NCBI GenBank assembly: GCA_964464755.1
Contig: CAYXGZ010000005.1
Location: 1-64,000 of the forward strand
Source of the DNA: CAYXGZ01 sp964464755
GTDB taxonomy: Bacteria > Planctomycetota > MHYJ01 > JACPRB01
Direction: 5' to 3'
DNA length: 64,000 nucleotides
Positions 1-9,719 of this stretch are shown one piece after another (position 1 is the first letter of the stretch; each line of letters starts with the position of its first letter). The position numbers were made by a program, and so were the translations under genes. A model generated the notes under the pieces. It did not search any database and was not told where the DNA came from. It worked only from the letters and a program-made list of their open reading frames with translations.

Positions 1-1392
1 GCTCGCGATGAACGACTGGGTCTCGTTGTTCCCGTCCGCCCGGCCCGGGAAGTTGCGGTTGAACGAGTTCAAGATGCTGTTCCGGCCCTTCGGCTCGCGC
101 TTCCACTGCCCGATGCACGGGCCGCAGGCGTTCGCGAGGACCGTCGCCCCGACCTTCTCCAGCTCGGCGACGAAGCCGTCGCGCTTCACCGTCGCGAAGA
201 CCTGGTCGGAGCCCGGCGAGACGAGGAACGGCTGGGGCGCCACGACCCCCGACTTCGAGGCCTGGCGCGCGACGTCCACCGCCCGCCCGAGGTCCTCGTA
301 CGACGAGTTCGTGCACGATCCGATCAGCGCGGCGGTCAGCGTGTCCGGCCACCCGCCCTTCCGGACGTCCTCCGCGAGGCGGGAGATCGGCCGCACCAGG
401 TCCGGAGAGCCGGGCCCGACGACGTGCGGCTCGAGGGCCGAGAGGTCGAGCTCGAGGACCTGGTCGAAGTACTTCGCCGGATCCTTCTCCACCTCGGGGT
501 CGGCCGCGAGCAGGTCGAGGTTCTTCGCGGCGAGCGCGTCGATGCCCTCCCGGCGCGTCGCCTTGAGGTACGTGGACATGCGGCCGTCGTAGGCGAAGTA
601 CGACGACGTCGCGCCGAGCTCGGCGCCCATGTTCGTGATCGTGGCCTTCCCCGTGGCGCTGATCGACGCCGCGCCCGGGCCGAAGTACTCGACGATGCGG
701 TCCGTGCCGCCGGACACCGTGAGCTTCCCGCAGACCCAGAGGATGACGTCCTTCGGCGAGGCCCAGCCGGAAAGCTTGCCGGTGAGCCGCACGCCGATAA
801 TCTTCGGGTGCTTCACCTCCCAGGCCAGGCCCGCCATCACGTCGACGGCGTCGGCGCCGCCCACCCCCACCGCGATCATGCCGAGCCCGCAGGCGTTCGG
901 CGTGTGGGAGTCCGTGCCGATCATCATGCCGCCGGGGAACGCGTAGTTCTCGAGCACGACCTGGTGGATGATGCCCGAGCCGGGCGTCCAGAAGCCCAGG
1001 CCGAACTTGCGCGAGGCGGCGAGCAGGAAGTCGTAGACCTCGCGGTTCTCGTCGAGCGCCGTCCGGAGGTCGTCGGAGGCCTTCACCTGGGCGCGGATGA
1101 GGTGGTCGCAGTGGACCGTCGTCGGGACGGCGGCCGAGGGCAGGCGGCTCTGGGCGAACTGCAGGAGGGCCATCTGGGCCGTCGCGTCCTGGAGGGCGAC
1201 CCGGTCGGGCCGCAGGGCGAGCATGGCCTTGCCGCGCTCGAAGTCCTGGGTCCCGGTGTCGTCGAGGTGGCCGAAGAGGACCTTCTCGGAGCCGGTGAGC
1301 GGCCGGCCGAGGCGCTTGCGCACGACCTCGAGGCGCTTCCGGGAATCCGCGTAGACCTTGGAGACCGAATCGGGCGTGGAATCGATCCGCAT
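1..1392 (-). CDS. acnA: Aconitate hydratase, mitochondrial type (3' end outside window)
   Basis: Interconverts citrate and isocitrate in the TCA cycle, in the cytoplasm, with a [4Fe-4S] cluster. 464 codons are visible and the frame is open to the window edge, so the swivel domain is missing here. The cluster cysteines are visible: one in the GSCTNSSYED motif (residue 360) and two in NACGPCIGQW (423 and 426); the 63-residue spacing is that of mitochondrial aconitases. FGHLDD near the N-terminus and NSFNRNFPGR before the edge are also typical of the mitochondrial branch rather than the bacterial AcnA/IRP1 or AcnB branches. The ATG is 25 nt downstream of the aminopeptidase stop, so it is probably the last gene of a three-gene minus-strand unit. 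A homoaconitase is a less likely alternative. Confidence 0.93.
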   Translation of the reverse strand, partial: MRIDSTPDSVSKVYADSRKRLEVVRKRLGRPLTGSEKVLFGHLDDTGTQDFERGKAMLALRPDRVALQDATAQMALLQFAQSRLPSAAVPTTVHCDHLIRAQVKASDDLRTALDENREVYDFLLAASRKFGLGFWTPGSGIIHQVVLENYAFPGGMMIGTDSHTPNACGLGMIAVGVGGADAVDVMAGLAWEVKHPKIIGVRLTGKLSGWASPKDVILWVCGKLTVSGGTDRIVEYFGPGAASISATGKATITNMGAELGATSSYFAYDGRMSTYLKATRREGIDALAAKNLDLLAADPEVEKDPAKYFDQVLELDLSALEPHVVGPGSPDLVRPISRLAEDVRKGGWPDTLTAALIGSCTNSSYEDLGRAVDVARQASKSGVVAPQPFLVSPGSDQVFATVKRDGFVAELEKVGATVLANACGPCIGQWKREPKGRNSILNSFNRNFPGRADGNNETQSFIAS

Positions 1393-1417
1393 GGGAACCG
1401 TCCGGAGAAAGGGGAGC

Positions 1418-2482
1418 CTAGCGGTCCCGCTCCGGCGCATCCAGGGCCGCGAGGGGGTCTCCCGTCGCGGCCGCGGCGCTCACGGTGGCGAAAAACGCCG
1501 GCCAGGACCCGTGGACGCGCTCGTAAACGCGTCGGAGGACATTGTACCGGCCGTAGCGGATGCGGGCAACGATCCAGGCGTTGTCCAGCCCGGGCCCGAC
1601 CATCCGCGCGAACCCGGGCGTCGAGAACGAGGGCGCCATCCGGGCCCACTCCCTTCTCGCCGCCTCGAAGTACTCCTCCCGACCGCGGATCTTCTCCTCC
1701 GGCGTCCCGGGGCCCCGGTAGTACGCGTCGAGCCGGGCGTAGAGGTCCCGCACCCAGGCGTCGAAGCGGGCCGAGTCGGAGAAGAGCCGCCGGGCGGCCG
1801 CGAGCTCGGCGCTGCCGCTCCCGTGCCGCCGTTCCAGCAGCTGCAGGGCCGCCTCGTTGCCCACGAACTCCGCGAGGGACTCGTTGAAGTCCGAGTGCCC
1901 CGCGACGTAGATCGCGCCGTGCGTCAGCTCGTGGAGGATCGTCGAGGCCAGCCCCGCCTCGCTCAGGCCGAGCATGGACGAGAAGACCGGGTCGCGGAAC
2001 CAGCCGAGCGTCGAGAACGCGGCGGCCTCGGAGACGGCGACGTCCCAGCCGTCGCGCTCCAGCGCCTCGGCCTCGGCCCGCGCGTGCTCCACGTCGAAAT
2101 GTCCCTTGTAGGGCACGCTCCCGATGATCGGGAACCACCACGTCCGGACGGCGAAGGAATCCTTTCGGACCGCGGATACGACCCAGGTGACCGGCCGGCG
2201 GCCCGTCTCGTACCAGGTCGAGTAGTTCGGGCTGGGCGGGAAGCCGAGCTCCTCCACGGCGAAGCGGCGGGCCTCGAAGATCAGGTCGAGCTTGCGGGCC
2301 CTGGCCTCGGAGAGCTGCGGGTCCGCCTGGACGTCCCGCAGGTCCCGCTGGTTCAGGAGGATGTCGGCCTGGCCCAGCCCCTGGCGCAGCAGGTAGCAGC
2401 CGTTGAGGAGGCCCGCGGCGAGGAAAAGAAAAAGGGCGCGGAACGGCCAGGCCGCCCCGCGCCCTTCGTGGATTCCGGTCAC
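1418..2482 (-). CDS. Putative aminopeptidase lipoprotein (PF10023-like)
   Basis: 354 aa. The N-terminus has a hydrophobic segment ending in a lipobox-like LLNGC, so it is probably a lipoprotein facing the periplasm. The zinc-protease signature is HELTHG at about residue 188, followed by the downstream glutamate region FNESLAEFVG, the pattern of the predicted-aminopeptidase family PF10023/COG4324. The substrate is unknown. The start is GTG, one nucleotide after the stop of the upstream exported protein, so the two are very likely cotranscribed; aconitase follows. Family assignment rests on motif and length; peptidase activity is known only by family prediction. Confidence 0.8.
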   Translation of the reverse strand: MTGIHEGRGAAWPFRALFLFLAAGLLNGCYLLRQGLGQADILLNQRDLRDVQADPQLSEARARKLDLIFEARRFAVEELGFPPSPNYSTWYETGRRPVTWVVSAVRKDSFAVRTWWFPIIGSVPYKGHFDVEHARAEAEALERDGWDVAVSEAAAFSTLGWFRDPVFSSMLGLSEAGLASTILHELTHGAIYVAGHSDFNESLAEFVGNEAALQLLERRHGSGSAELAAARRLFSDSARFDAWVRDLYARLDAYYRGPGTPEEKIRGREEYFEAARREWARMAPSFSTPGFARMVGPGLDNAWIVARIRYGRYNVLRRVYERVHGSWPAFFATVSAAAATGDPLAALDAPERDR

Positions 2483-2483
2483 G

Positions 2484-3938
2484 CTACCAGTACTTGACCG
2501 TCAGGACCTTCTTGACGTCGTGGCACTCGTGGCAGATCGCCTCGAACGACTTCCCCTGCCGGGAGACCTTGATCTTGCCCGCACCGCGGCAGCCGCGGCA
2601 GTCGGTCTCCTCGCCCTCGGGCGGCTCCCGCTTCACGTGGGACGAGTTCATCGCGTAGACGGCCTCCAGCCACTCCTTGCGGAGCCCGCTCGAGGTGCCG
2701 TCCCACCACTCCTGCCGGGTCTCGAGCTTCAGCCCGTACTGGACGGGCTTCGCCGGCGGCTGGCCGGGGCTCTTGGGCGGGTAGCGCTTCTTGAAGTCCT
2801 CCATGTCGCCCCCCTCCTTCTTCCCCGCGTCGGGGTCGCCGGAGAAGTCGACGCCGCCGTCCTGGCCGCCCTTGAAGATCCACGTCCCGTCGCGGAGGGA
2901 GACGGTGCGCATCTTCTTCTCGGTGCGGGCGCCCCAGTGGCGGAAGACCTCGTCGGGCGTGCACTTCAGCTTCTCCGACACCTTCGCGGCGATGGCGTCG
3001 TCGAGCTTCTTGCAGGCCTCCTCGGCCTTGGTCTGCTCCTTGATCTGCGAGTACTCCGAGAGCAGCACGGCGCGCATGTTGCGCCAGTGCTCGGGGACCG
3101 TCTCGCCGAGGATCTTGTCCCGGTTGGCCTGGAAGTCCTTCTTCTTGGCCTCGAGGTTCGCGAGGAGTTGCTGGTTGGCCTTGCCGGTCTCGGTCTCGGC
3201 GTAGTCCGCGAGGAACTTGTTCGCCTCGGCCAGGGCCTCGTCGTACTTCAGCTCGCTGGCGAGCCGCCAGACGCCCGCGAGGGCCTTCTCCGCGGACTCC
3301 TCGCGGATCTTGAACTCGAGGTTCTCGAGGAGGAAGCCGATCTCGCCCTTCTTGGCGGCGTCGGCGACGGCCTCGGCCTTCTTGTACCACTCCTTGGCCG
3401 TCGAGTAGGCGCGCAGCCCGGCCGCGTAGTTCCCCACCTCGACGAGCTTCGCGTAGTCGGTCGCCGGCACGTCCTTGGCGCGGCGGGCGATCATCTCGTC
3501 CGTGGTGTAGAGGTCCGTCTCGCGGGCCTTCACCGCGCTCTGCTCGAGGATCGAGCCCTTCGGGACCTTCTGGACGCCGTCCCGGGTCTTGAGCGTGACC
3601 GTGTCCGCCTCGGTGGCCGTCACGATGCCGACCAGCTCGCGGTTGGACGTCAGGATGCGGACCGCGTCGATGAGGTCGCCCCCGCCCGCGTCGGAGGCGC
3701 CGGCCCCGCGGTTGCGGATGCGCGAGGCCTCGCTGTCGGGCAGCTGGGACCACAGGATGAACACGCTGCCGCCGGTGTCCCAGCGCTTCAGCGTGAACCC
3801 GGACTTCGCGTCGCCCTCGAACACGAGGGTCCCGCAGAGCGTGCGCCCGTTGCGGAGCCGGACGACCTCCTGGGCGGAGGCCGGGGCCGCGAGGGCGAAG
3901 ACGAGCCCGAGGGCGAGCAGCGAACGATGGACGATCAT
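2484..3938 (-). CDS. Exported protein with C-terminal Cys-pair zinc motif, function unknown
   Basis: 484 aa from the ATG at 3938, chosen because a GGAGG lies just upstream and the protein then begins with a clean signal peptide (cut after ASA, mature QEVVRL). An upstream in-frame ATG would add 15 residues but spoil the signal peptide. The N-terminal part (LRNGRTLCGTL) looks like the small beta-barrel domain common in planctomycete secreted proteins. The centre is a charged helical region. The C-terminus carries CRGCRGAGK and CHECHD, a DnaJ-like pair of CxxC zinc-binding knuckles, unusual in a secreted protein. It heads the aminopeptidase-aconitase unit. I do not recognise the family. Confidence 0.8.
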   Translation of the reverse strand: MIVHRSLLALGLVFALAAPASAQEVVRLRNGRTLCGTLVFEGDAKSGFTLKRWDTGGSVFILWSQLPDSEASRIRNRGAGASDAGGGDLIDAVRILTSNRELVGIVTATEADTVTLKTRDGVQKVPKGSILEQSAVKARETDLYTTDEMIARRAKDVPATDYAKLVEVGNYAAGLRAYSTAKEWYKKAEAVADAAKKGEIGFLLENLEFKIREESAEKALAGVWRLASELKYDEALAEANKFLADYAETETGKANQQLLANLEAKKKDFQANRDKILGETVPEHWRNMRAVLLSEYSQIKEQTKAEEACKKLDDAIAAKVSEKLKCTPDEVFRHWGARTEKKMRTVSLRDGTWIFKGGQDGGVDFSGDPDAGKKEGGDMEDFKKRYPPKSPGQPPAKPVQYGLKLETRQEWWDGTSSGLRKEWLEAVYAMNSSHVKREPPEGEETDCRGCRGAGKIKVSRQGKSFEAICHECHDVKKVLTVKYW

Positions 3939-3974
3939 CGGGGTACCTCCGTGGGATCCGCGCTCCAAGTGGCA

Positions 3975-3980
3975 ATTATA
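3975..3980 (-). promoter_or_regulatory. -10 element TATAAT for the exported zinc-motif protein
   Basis: A perfect TATAAT on the minus strand 36 nt before the ATG at 3938, leaving room for a short leader with a GGAGG ribosome site. No good TTGACA is visible 16-18 nt upstream. Confidence 0.5.
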
Positions 3981-4020
3981 CACCGTTGGACGACGGATCG
4001 GGGCAGGTGGACGGCCGGAA

Positions 4021-5760
<1,740 letters not shown>

Positions 5761-5814
5761 GACCGCGTGGACCCTCAGCCGCCCGCGGCCCCCTCGGGGC
5801 GCCGCGGCGCGGGA

Positions 5815-6090
5815 TCAATCGTCGTCGTTCATGCCGAAGCGGCTCTCGACGAAGCGCACGAGGTCCTCGACGGCGGCCTCGGCGTCGTCGCCCTCGGCGC
5901 GGATGACGAGCTTCGCCCCCGGCACCGCCGCGAGCATCAGGAGCTCGAGGCTGCTCTTGCCGTTGACGGTCCGCCCGTCCTTCGTGATCGTGACGTGGGA
6001 CCGGAACTTCGCCGCCTGCTGGGCGAAGGCCGCCGCGGGGCGGACGTGCAGCCCCTTCCGGTTCAGGACCGTGACCGGGCGCTCAGGCAT
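5815..6090 (-). CDS. ptsH: HPr phosphocarrier protein
   Basis: 91 aa, normal HPr size. Carries phosphate from enzyme I to EIIA. The active-site His15 is in GLHVRPAA, at the canonical position. The regulatory-serine region reads NGKSSLELLML, so a serine is present at position 46, where HPr kinase acts in other bacteria; no hprK gene is seen in this window. The short acidic C-terminus (NDDD) is typical. Its start overlaps the end of ptsN by 8 nt, implying translational coupling. Confidence 0.97.
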   Translation of the reverse strand: MPERPVTVLNRKGLHVRPAAAFAQQAAKFRSHVTITKDGRTVNGKSSLELLMLAAVPGAKLVIRAEGDDAEAAVEDLVRFVESRFGMNDDD

Positions 6091-6568
6091 GGGTCGCGGC
6101 GGCGGGGGCGTCCGCTTCCCGGAGGACCTCCTCGACGTCCTTGGGCTGCTTGGCCGCCCGCAGGAACTTCAGGACGTTGGGCCCGTGGATCGCCCGCGAC
6201 AGGAGCCCCAGCACCTCGCGGTACTCCTCGCGCTTGGACGGCGGCGAGCAGACCATGAAGAACACGTCCACGGGGTGCCCGTCGATCGCGCTGAAGTCGA
6301 TCGGGCTCGACGTCCGGCCGAAGGCCCCCACCACGTCCTTCAGGCCCGCGATCTCCGCGTGCGGGATCGCCACGCCGTGGCCCAGGCCGCTGGAGCCCGA
6401 CTTCGACTCGCGGGCCAGGACCGCGTTGGCGAGCGCGGCGGCCGTCGGCTTGGAGCCGGGCGCCGCCTTCCGCAGCGCCGCCGCCAGCTCCTTCACCACG
6501 CCCTTCGCGTCCCGGGACTTGAGGTCCAGCAGGATCGCCTTCCGCGGGTAGACGTCGCAGAGCTTCAT
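6083..6568 (-). CDS. ptsN: PTS EIIA component, PtsN/fructose type
   Basis: 161 aa, one EIIA domain of the fructose/nitrogen class. The phospho-acceptor is His70 in GLGHGVAIPHAEI. No EIIB or EIIC domain is fused or adjacent, which together with the neighbouring hpf recalls the regulatory PTS-Ntr arrangement of proteobacteria (rpoN-hpf-ptsN). Here the partners are HPr and enzyme I encoded directly downstream. By family knowledge such proteins regulate potassium uptake, metabolism or stress rather than carrying sugar; the target here cannot be read from the sequence. Starts 16 nt after the hpf stop. Confidence 0.92.
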   Translation of the reverse strand: MKLCDVYPRKAILLDLKSRDAKGVVKELAAALRKAAPGSKPTAAALANAVLARESKSGSSGLGHGVAIPHAEIAGLKDVVGAFGRTSSPIDFSAIDGHPVDVFFMVCSPPSKREEYREVLGLLSRAIHGPNVLKFLRAAKQPKDVEEVLREADAPAAATHA

Positions 6569-6584
6569 GGGATCACCGGGTAGG

Positions 6585-6965
6585 TTACCACCAAAGGTCT
6601 CCGAACCCCTCCGTCGAATCGGCCTTCTCGGCCCCCGCCTTGAGCTTCTTGTCCGGGCGGCCGGCCTTGCGCCCCTCCTTGCGGAAGCGCGCCTTCAGCT
6701 TCGAGATCTGGCGCTCCATCTTGTCGAGGCCCACGTCGAAGGCCGCGTTCGCGGACTTGCCGTGCGAGTGCACGACGAGCACCGAGCCCTTCGGCGCGTG
6801 CAGGATCAGCTCCGACGAAAACCCCCCGCCCTTCTCCGGCGAGAAGACGACCTCCGCGCGCTGGAGGTTGTCGAAGAAGTGCGTCAGGTGGTCCGTCCGG
6901 CCGAGCACGTGCTCCTTGAGCGAGGACTCCACGTCCATGTGCCGGCCGGTGATCGAGATCTTCAT
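6585..6965 (-). CDS. hpf: Ribosome hibernation-promoting factor, short form
   Basis: 126 aa from the ATG at 6965, which has GGAGG 4 nt upstream. The sequence MKISITGRHMDVESSLKEHV and the later segment AFDVGLDKMERQISKLKARF are typical of HPF/YfiA, which binds the small subunit at the decoding site in stationary phase. It has only the N-terminal domain plus a lysine-rich tail and lacks the dimerising domain of long HPF. The same frame stays open far upstream, but the strong ribosome site and the family start fix this ATG. It sits 8 nt after the phosphoesterase and before ptsN. Confidence 0.92.
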   Translation of the reverse strand: MKISITGRHMDVESSLKEHVLGRTDHLTHFFDNLQRAEVVFSPEKGGGFSSELILHAPKGSVLVVHSHGKSANAAFDVGLDKMERQISKLKARFRKEGRKAGRPDKKLKAGAEKADSTEGFGDLWW

Positions 6966-6973
6966 CCGCCCTC

Positions 6974-7765
6974 CTATCTTCCCAGGGCCAAGCGTTCCCC
7001 GGCGCGCGGGTCGAGCTCCGACAGCGCGAAGATCTTGTCCATGACCTTGCGGTAATCGTACTCGACGCGGCGCCACCGGACCGAGTCGCCGTCGTAAATC
7101 GCGTAGCAGGACCTCGTGTCCCCGTCCCGGGGCTGCCCCACCGAGCCCAGGTTCACCAGGTACTTCTTTCCCGGCTCGAAGCGGAACTCCCAGTGGTCGT
7201 TGCGGTCGCCCACCGGCGTGCAGTCCTTCGGCGGGATGAACTTCGAGGTCTCCGTGATCACCCCCGGGTCGTGCGTGTGCCCCACGAAGCAGAGCCGGTC
7301 GAAGCGCGAGAAGATGTCGCGGATCTTCTCCGGGACGCCGCCGGTGAGGTCGACGCAGTCCGAGCGCAGGACGTACTCCATCGTCGGGTCGCGCGGCGAG
7401 CCGTGGACGAAGAGCGCGCCCTCCTCCTTGTGCGTCAGCGCGAGGTTGCAGAGGAACTTCCAGCGGTTGCGCTTGCCCGCGCCGGAGAACATGCCGGGCT
7501 TCAGGAGGTTCCGCGACCAGGTGATCGCGGCCTTGGCGACGGGGTTGAAACCGTACGCCTCCTTGATGACCGCCTCGTCGTGGTTGCCCATGAGGACGGC
7601 CTTCCAGTTCATGGCCTCCTCGACGATCTCGACGGGGTTCGGGCCGTACCCCACGAGGTCCCCGAGGCAGAGGATCTCCTTGATGCCCTGGGACTTGATG
7701 TCGGCGAGGACGGCGGTCAGCGCCTCGATGTTGGAGTGGATGTCGGAAACGAGCGCAACCGCCAT
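6974..7765 (-). CDS. Calcineurin-like metallophosphoesterase
   Basis: 263 aa, compact family size. The dinuclear-metal motifs are in order: DIHSN (about residue 8), GDLVGYGP, GNHDEAV, HGSP and GHTH. Such proteins (YfcE/diadenosine tetraphosphatase/YmdB-like groups) hydrolyse phosphodi- or monoesters in the cytoplasm; the substrate cannot be told. It heads the hpf-PTS group and has a perfect TATAAT 8 nt before the ATG and no Shine-Dalgarno, so the message is probably leaderless. Placement upstream of a PTS relay suggests a regulatory phosphodiesterase, but that is inference. Confidence 0.9.
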   Translation of the reverse strand: MAVALVSDIHSNIEALTAVLADIKSQGIKEILCLGDLVGYGPNPVEIVEEAMNWKAVLMGNHDEAVIKEAYGFNPVAKAAITWSRNLLKPGMFSGAGKRNRWKFLCNLALTHKEEGALFVHGSPRDPTMEYVLRSDCVDLTGGVPEKIRDIFSRFDRLCFVGHTHDPGVITETSKFIPPKDCTPVGDRNDHWEFRFEPGKKYLVNLGSVGQPRDGDTRSCYAIYDGDSVRWRRVEYDYRKVMDKIFALSELDPRAGERLALGR

Positions 7766-7773
7766 GGTCCGAC

Positions 7774-7779
7774 ATTATA
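7774..7779 (-). promoter_or_regulatory. Leaderless-type -10 (TATAAT) for the phosphoesterase-hpf-PTS unit
   Basis: Perfect TATAAT on the minus strand, 8 nt (GTCGGACC) before the ATG at 7765. That spacing would place transcription start at or next to the start codon. Confidence 0.65.
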
Positions 7780-8946
7780 TCATCCGCCGTTTTTCCCGCG
7801 CAACCCGCGCCGGGCCAGCTCCTCGCGATACAGGGCCTCCAGCCCGTCGACCATGCGCCGCCAGTCGTAGGCCGCCGCCAGCCCGGACCTCGCGGCCTCC
7901 CCCATCGCGCGGCCCCGGTCCGGCCGGGACAGGATCTCGAGCACCTTCCGCGCCATCGCGCCGACGTCGCCCCCCGGAACCACGAGTCCCGTCTCCCCCT
8001 CTCGGACGACCTCGTCGATCCCGTCGGCGGCGTAGGCGACGACCGGGCGGCCGGCCAGGCCCGCCTGCACCGAGACCCGCGGCAGGCCCTCCCAGAGCGA
8101 GGTCATCGCCACCACGTCCATCGCCGCGAGGTGCTCCGCGACCCTCTCGGGGGCCACCAGCCCCGCGAAGTGCATCCCCGGCAGCGCCTGCGCCTCGATG
8201 GCCTCGCGCAACGGCCCGTCCCCGACCCAGAGGACGTGGGCCCCGGGCGCGGCTTCGAGGACCCTGCGCGAGAGCTCCAGGAACTCACCGGGCGACTTCT
8301 GCGCCGCGAACCGGGCCACGGTTCCGAGCACGGGGGCGCCGGCCGGGATCCCGTAGCGCTCCCGCACCACCGCCCCGTCCCCCGCCTCGAGGAAGCGGTC
8401 CACGTGCATCCCGCTGCGGATCACGACGTGCGTCTCCGGCGCGGCCAGCTTGGCCTCGATCGAGGCCCGCCGCATCGCCTCGCTGACGCAGACGATCCGG
8501 TGCGTCAGCGGCCGCACGTGGCGCTCGATCGCGCGGTAGAACCAGCGCACCGGGGCCGCCTGGTGACGATGGAACGGCAGCCCGTGGTTCGTGTGGATCA
8601 CGATCGGCACCCCGGCGCGCGCCGCCGCCATGCGGCCCAGGATGCCGGCCTTGCTGGAGTGCGTGTGGACGATGTCGGGACGCTCCCGCTCGAAGTACCG
8701 CCGGAGCGCCCGGAGCGCCCGGGGGTCGCGCAACGGCCCGGGGGCGCGCCGCAGCGAAGGGACGATCTCCACCCGGATCCCCGCGGCCCGGGCCTCGCCC
8801 GCCAGGTCGCCCTCGGCCCCGGTCTCCGGCCCCGCGAGCAGCGTGACGTCCCACCCTCGCTCCGCGAGGCCGCGGCAGCTCAGGACCGTGTTCTCCTGCG
8901 CTCCGCCCACGATGAGGCGGGTGATGACGTGGTGGACGCGCGTCAC
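7780..8946 (-). CDS. Glycosyltransferase family 4
   Basis: 388 aa from a GTG whose GTGA overlaps the truA stop. The GT-B fold is visible: an N-terminal acceptor domain with the glycine-rich GGAQENTVL loop and HTHSSKAGILGR, then the C-terminal nucleotide-sugar domain with LGTVARFAAQKSP, VLWVGDGPLR and the GT4 motif SLWEGLPRVSVQAGLAG. It transfers a sugar from a nucleotide donor to a lipid or polysaccharide acceptor at the cytoplasmic face of the membrane; the donor is unknown. The same frame is open upstream through truA, but the GTGA coupling and the family N-terminus (TRVHHVITRLIVGG) support this start. Last gene of the asd-TPR-truA unit. Confidence 0.9.
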   Translation of the reverse strand: MTRVHHVITRLIVGGAQENTVLSCRGLAERGWDVTLLAGPETGAEGDLAGEARAAGIRVEIVPSLRRAPGPLRDPRALRALRRYFERERPDIVHTHSSKAGILGRMAAARAGVPIVIHTNHGLPFHRHQAAPVRWFYRAIERHVRPLTHRIVCVSEAMRRASIEAKLAAPETHVVIRSGMHVDRFLEAGDGAVVRERYGIPAGAPVLGTVARFAAQKSPGEFLELSRRVLEAAPGAHVLWVGDGPLREAIEAQALPGMHFAGLVAPERVAEHLAAMDVVAMTSLWEGLPRVSVQAGLAGRPVVAYAADGIDEVVREGETGLVVPGGDVGAMARKVLEILSRPDRGRAMGEAARSGLAAAYDWRRMVDGLEALYREELARRGLRGKNGG

Positions 8947-9719
8947 ACGTCGTACTCGACGGAGACGAGCCGCAGGCCCCGCGCGGGCACGTTCGCGCCC
9001 GCCTTCGTCCGGTCCCTCGCCGCGAGGACCTCGTGGATCCAGGCCGGGGGCCGCTTGCCGAGCCCCACCTCGAGCAGCGTGCCGACCATGGCGCGGACCT
9101 GGTTGTACAGGAAGCCGTTGCCCGTGAACTCGAAGGTCACGCGATCGCCTTCGCGGCGGACCTCGGCCTTCTCGATCGTCCGGACGGTGTTCTCCCGCTC
9201 GGCCATCTCCGAGCCGAACGCGCGGAAGTCGTGGCGCCCGACCAGGAGCGCGGCCCCCTGCGCCATCGCCGCGACGTCCAGCCCGCGCCGGACCAGGTGC
9301 GTCGAGTGGCGGTCGAGCGCGGAGGCCACGTCCCGCGCCAGGACGACGTACGCGTAGGTCTTCCGCTTGGCGCCGAACTGCGCGTGGAACTCGAGCGGCA
9401 CCTCGTCGCAGGCCGTGATCCGGATGTCCTCGGGCAGGTGCGCGTTCAGCGCGAGCGGCCACTTCGCGCAGGGGATCCGCGAGCGGGTCCGGAAGTTCGC
9501 GACCTGCCCCAGCGCGTGCACGCCCGCGTCGGTGCGGCCCGAGCCGATGAGCGGGACCTTGCGGCCCGTGATCTCGTGGATCGCCCGCTCGATCTCGGCC
9601 TGGACCGTGGGCTTCCCCGGCTGGATCTGCCAGCCCGAGTAGCGCGTCCCGTCGTACTCGATGACGAGACGAAGGTTCCGCTCCGGCGGACCCTTACCCG
9701 CCTTCTTTTTTGCCGTCAT
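8943..9719 (-). CDS. truA: tRNA pseudouridine(38-40) synthase
   Basis: 258 aa, standard TruA length. Isomerises uridines 38-40 in the anticodon arm of many tRNAs. The catalytic aspartate is Asp64 in GSGRTDAGVHA; EYDGTRYSGWQ and the C-terminal GNGFLYNQVRAMVG are family hallmarks. The start lies 26 nt inside the 3' end of the TPR gene, and its stop overlaps the glycosyltransferase start by 4 nt, so it is embedded in one minus-strand operon. Confidence 0.97.
   Translation of the reverse strand: MTAKKKAGKGPPERNLRLVIEYDGTRYSGWQIQPGKPTVQAEIERAIHEITGRKVPLIGSGRTDAGVHALGQVANFRTRSRIPCAKWPLALNAHLPEDIRITACDEVPLEFHAQFGAKRKTYAYVVLARDVASALDRHSTHLVRRGLDVAAMAQGAALLVGRHDFRAFGSEMAERENTVRTIEKAEVRREGDRVTFEFTGNGFLYNQVRAMVGTLLEVGLGKRPPAWIHEVLAARDRTKAGANVPARGLRLVSVEYDV

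Noticed and set aside
6083..6568. PtsN-like gene as part of a fructose permease
   Set aside because: No EIIB or EIIC domain is encoded in the gene or nearby.
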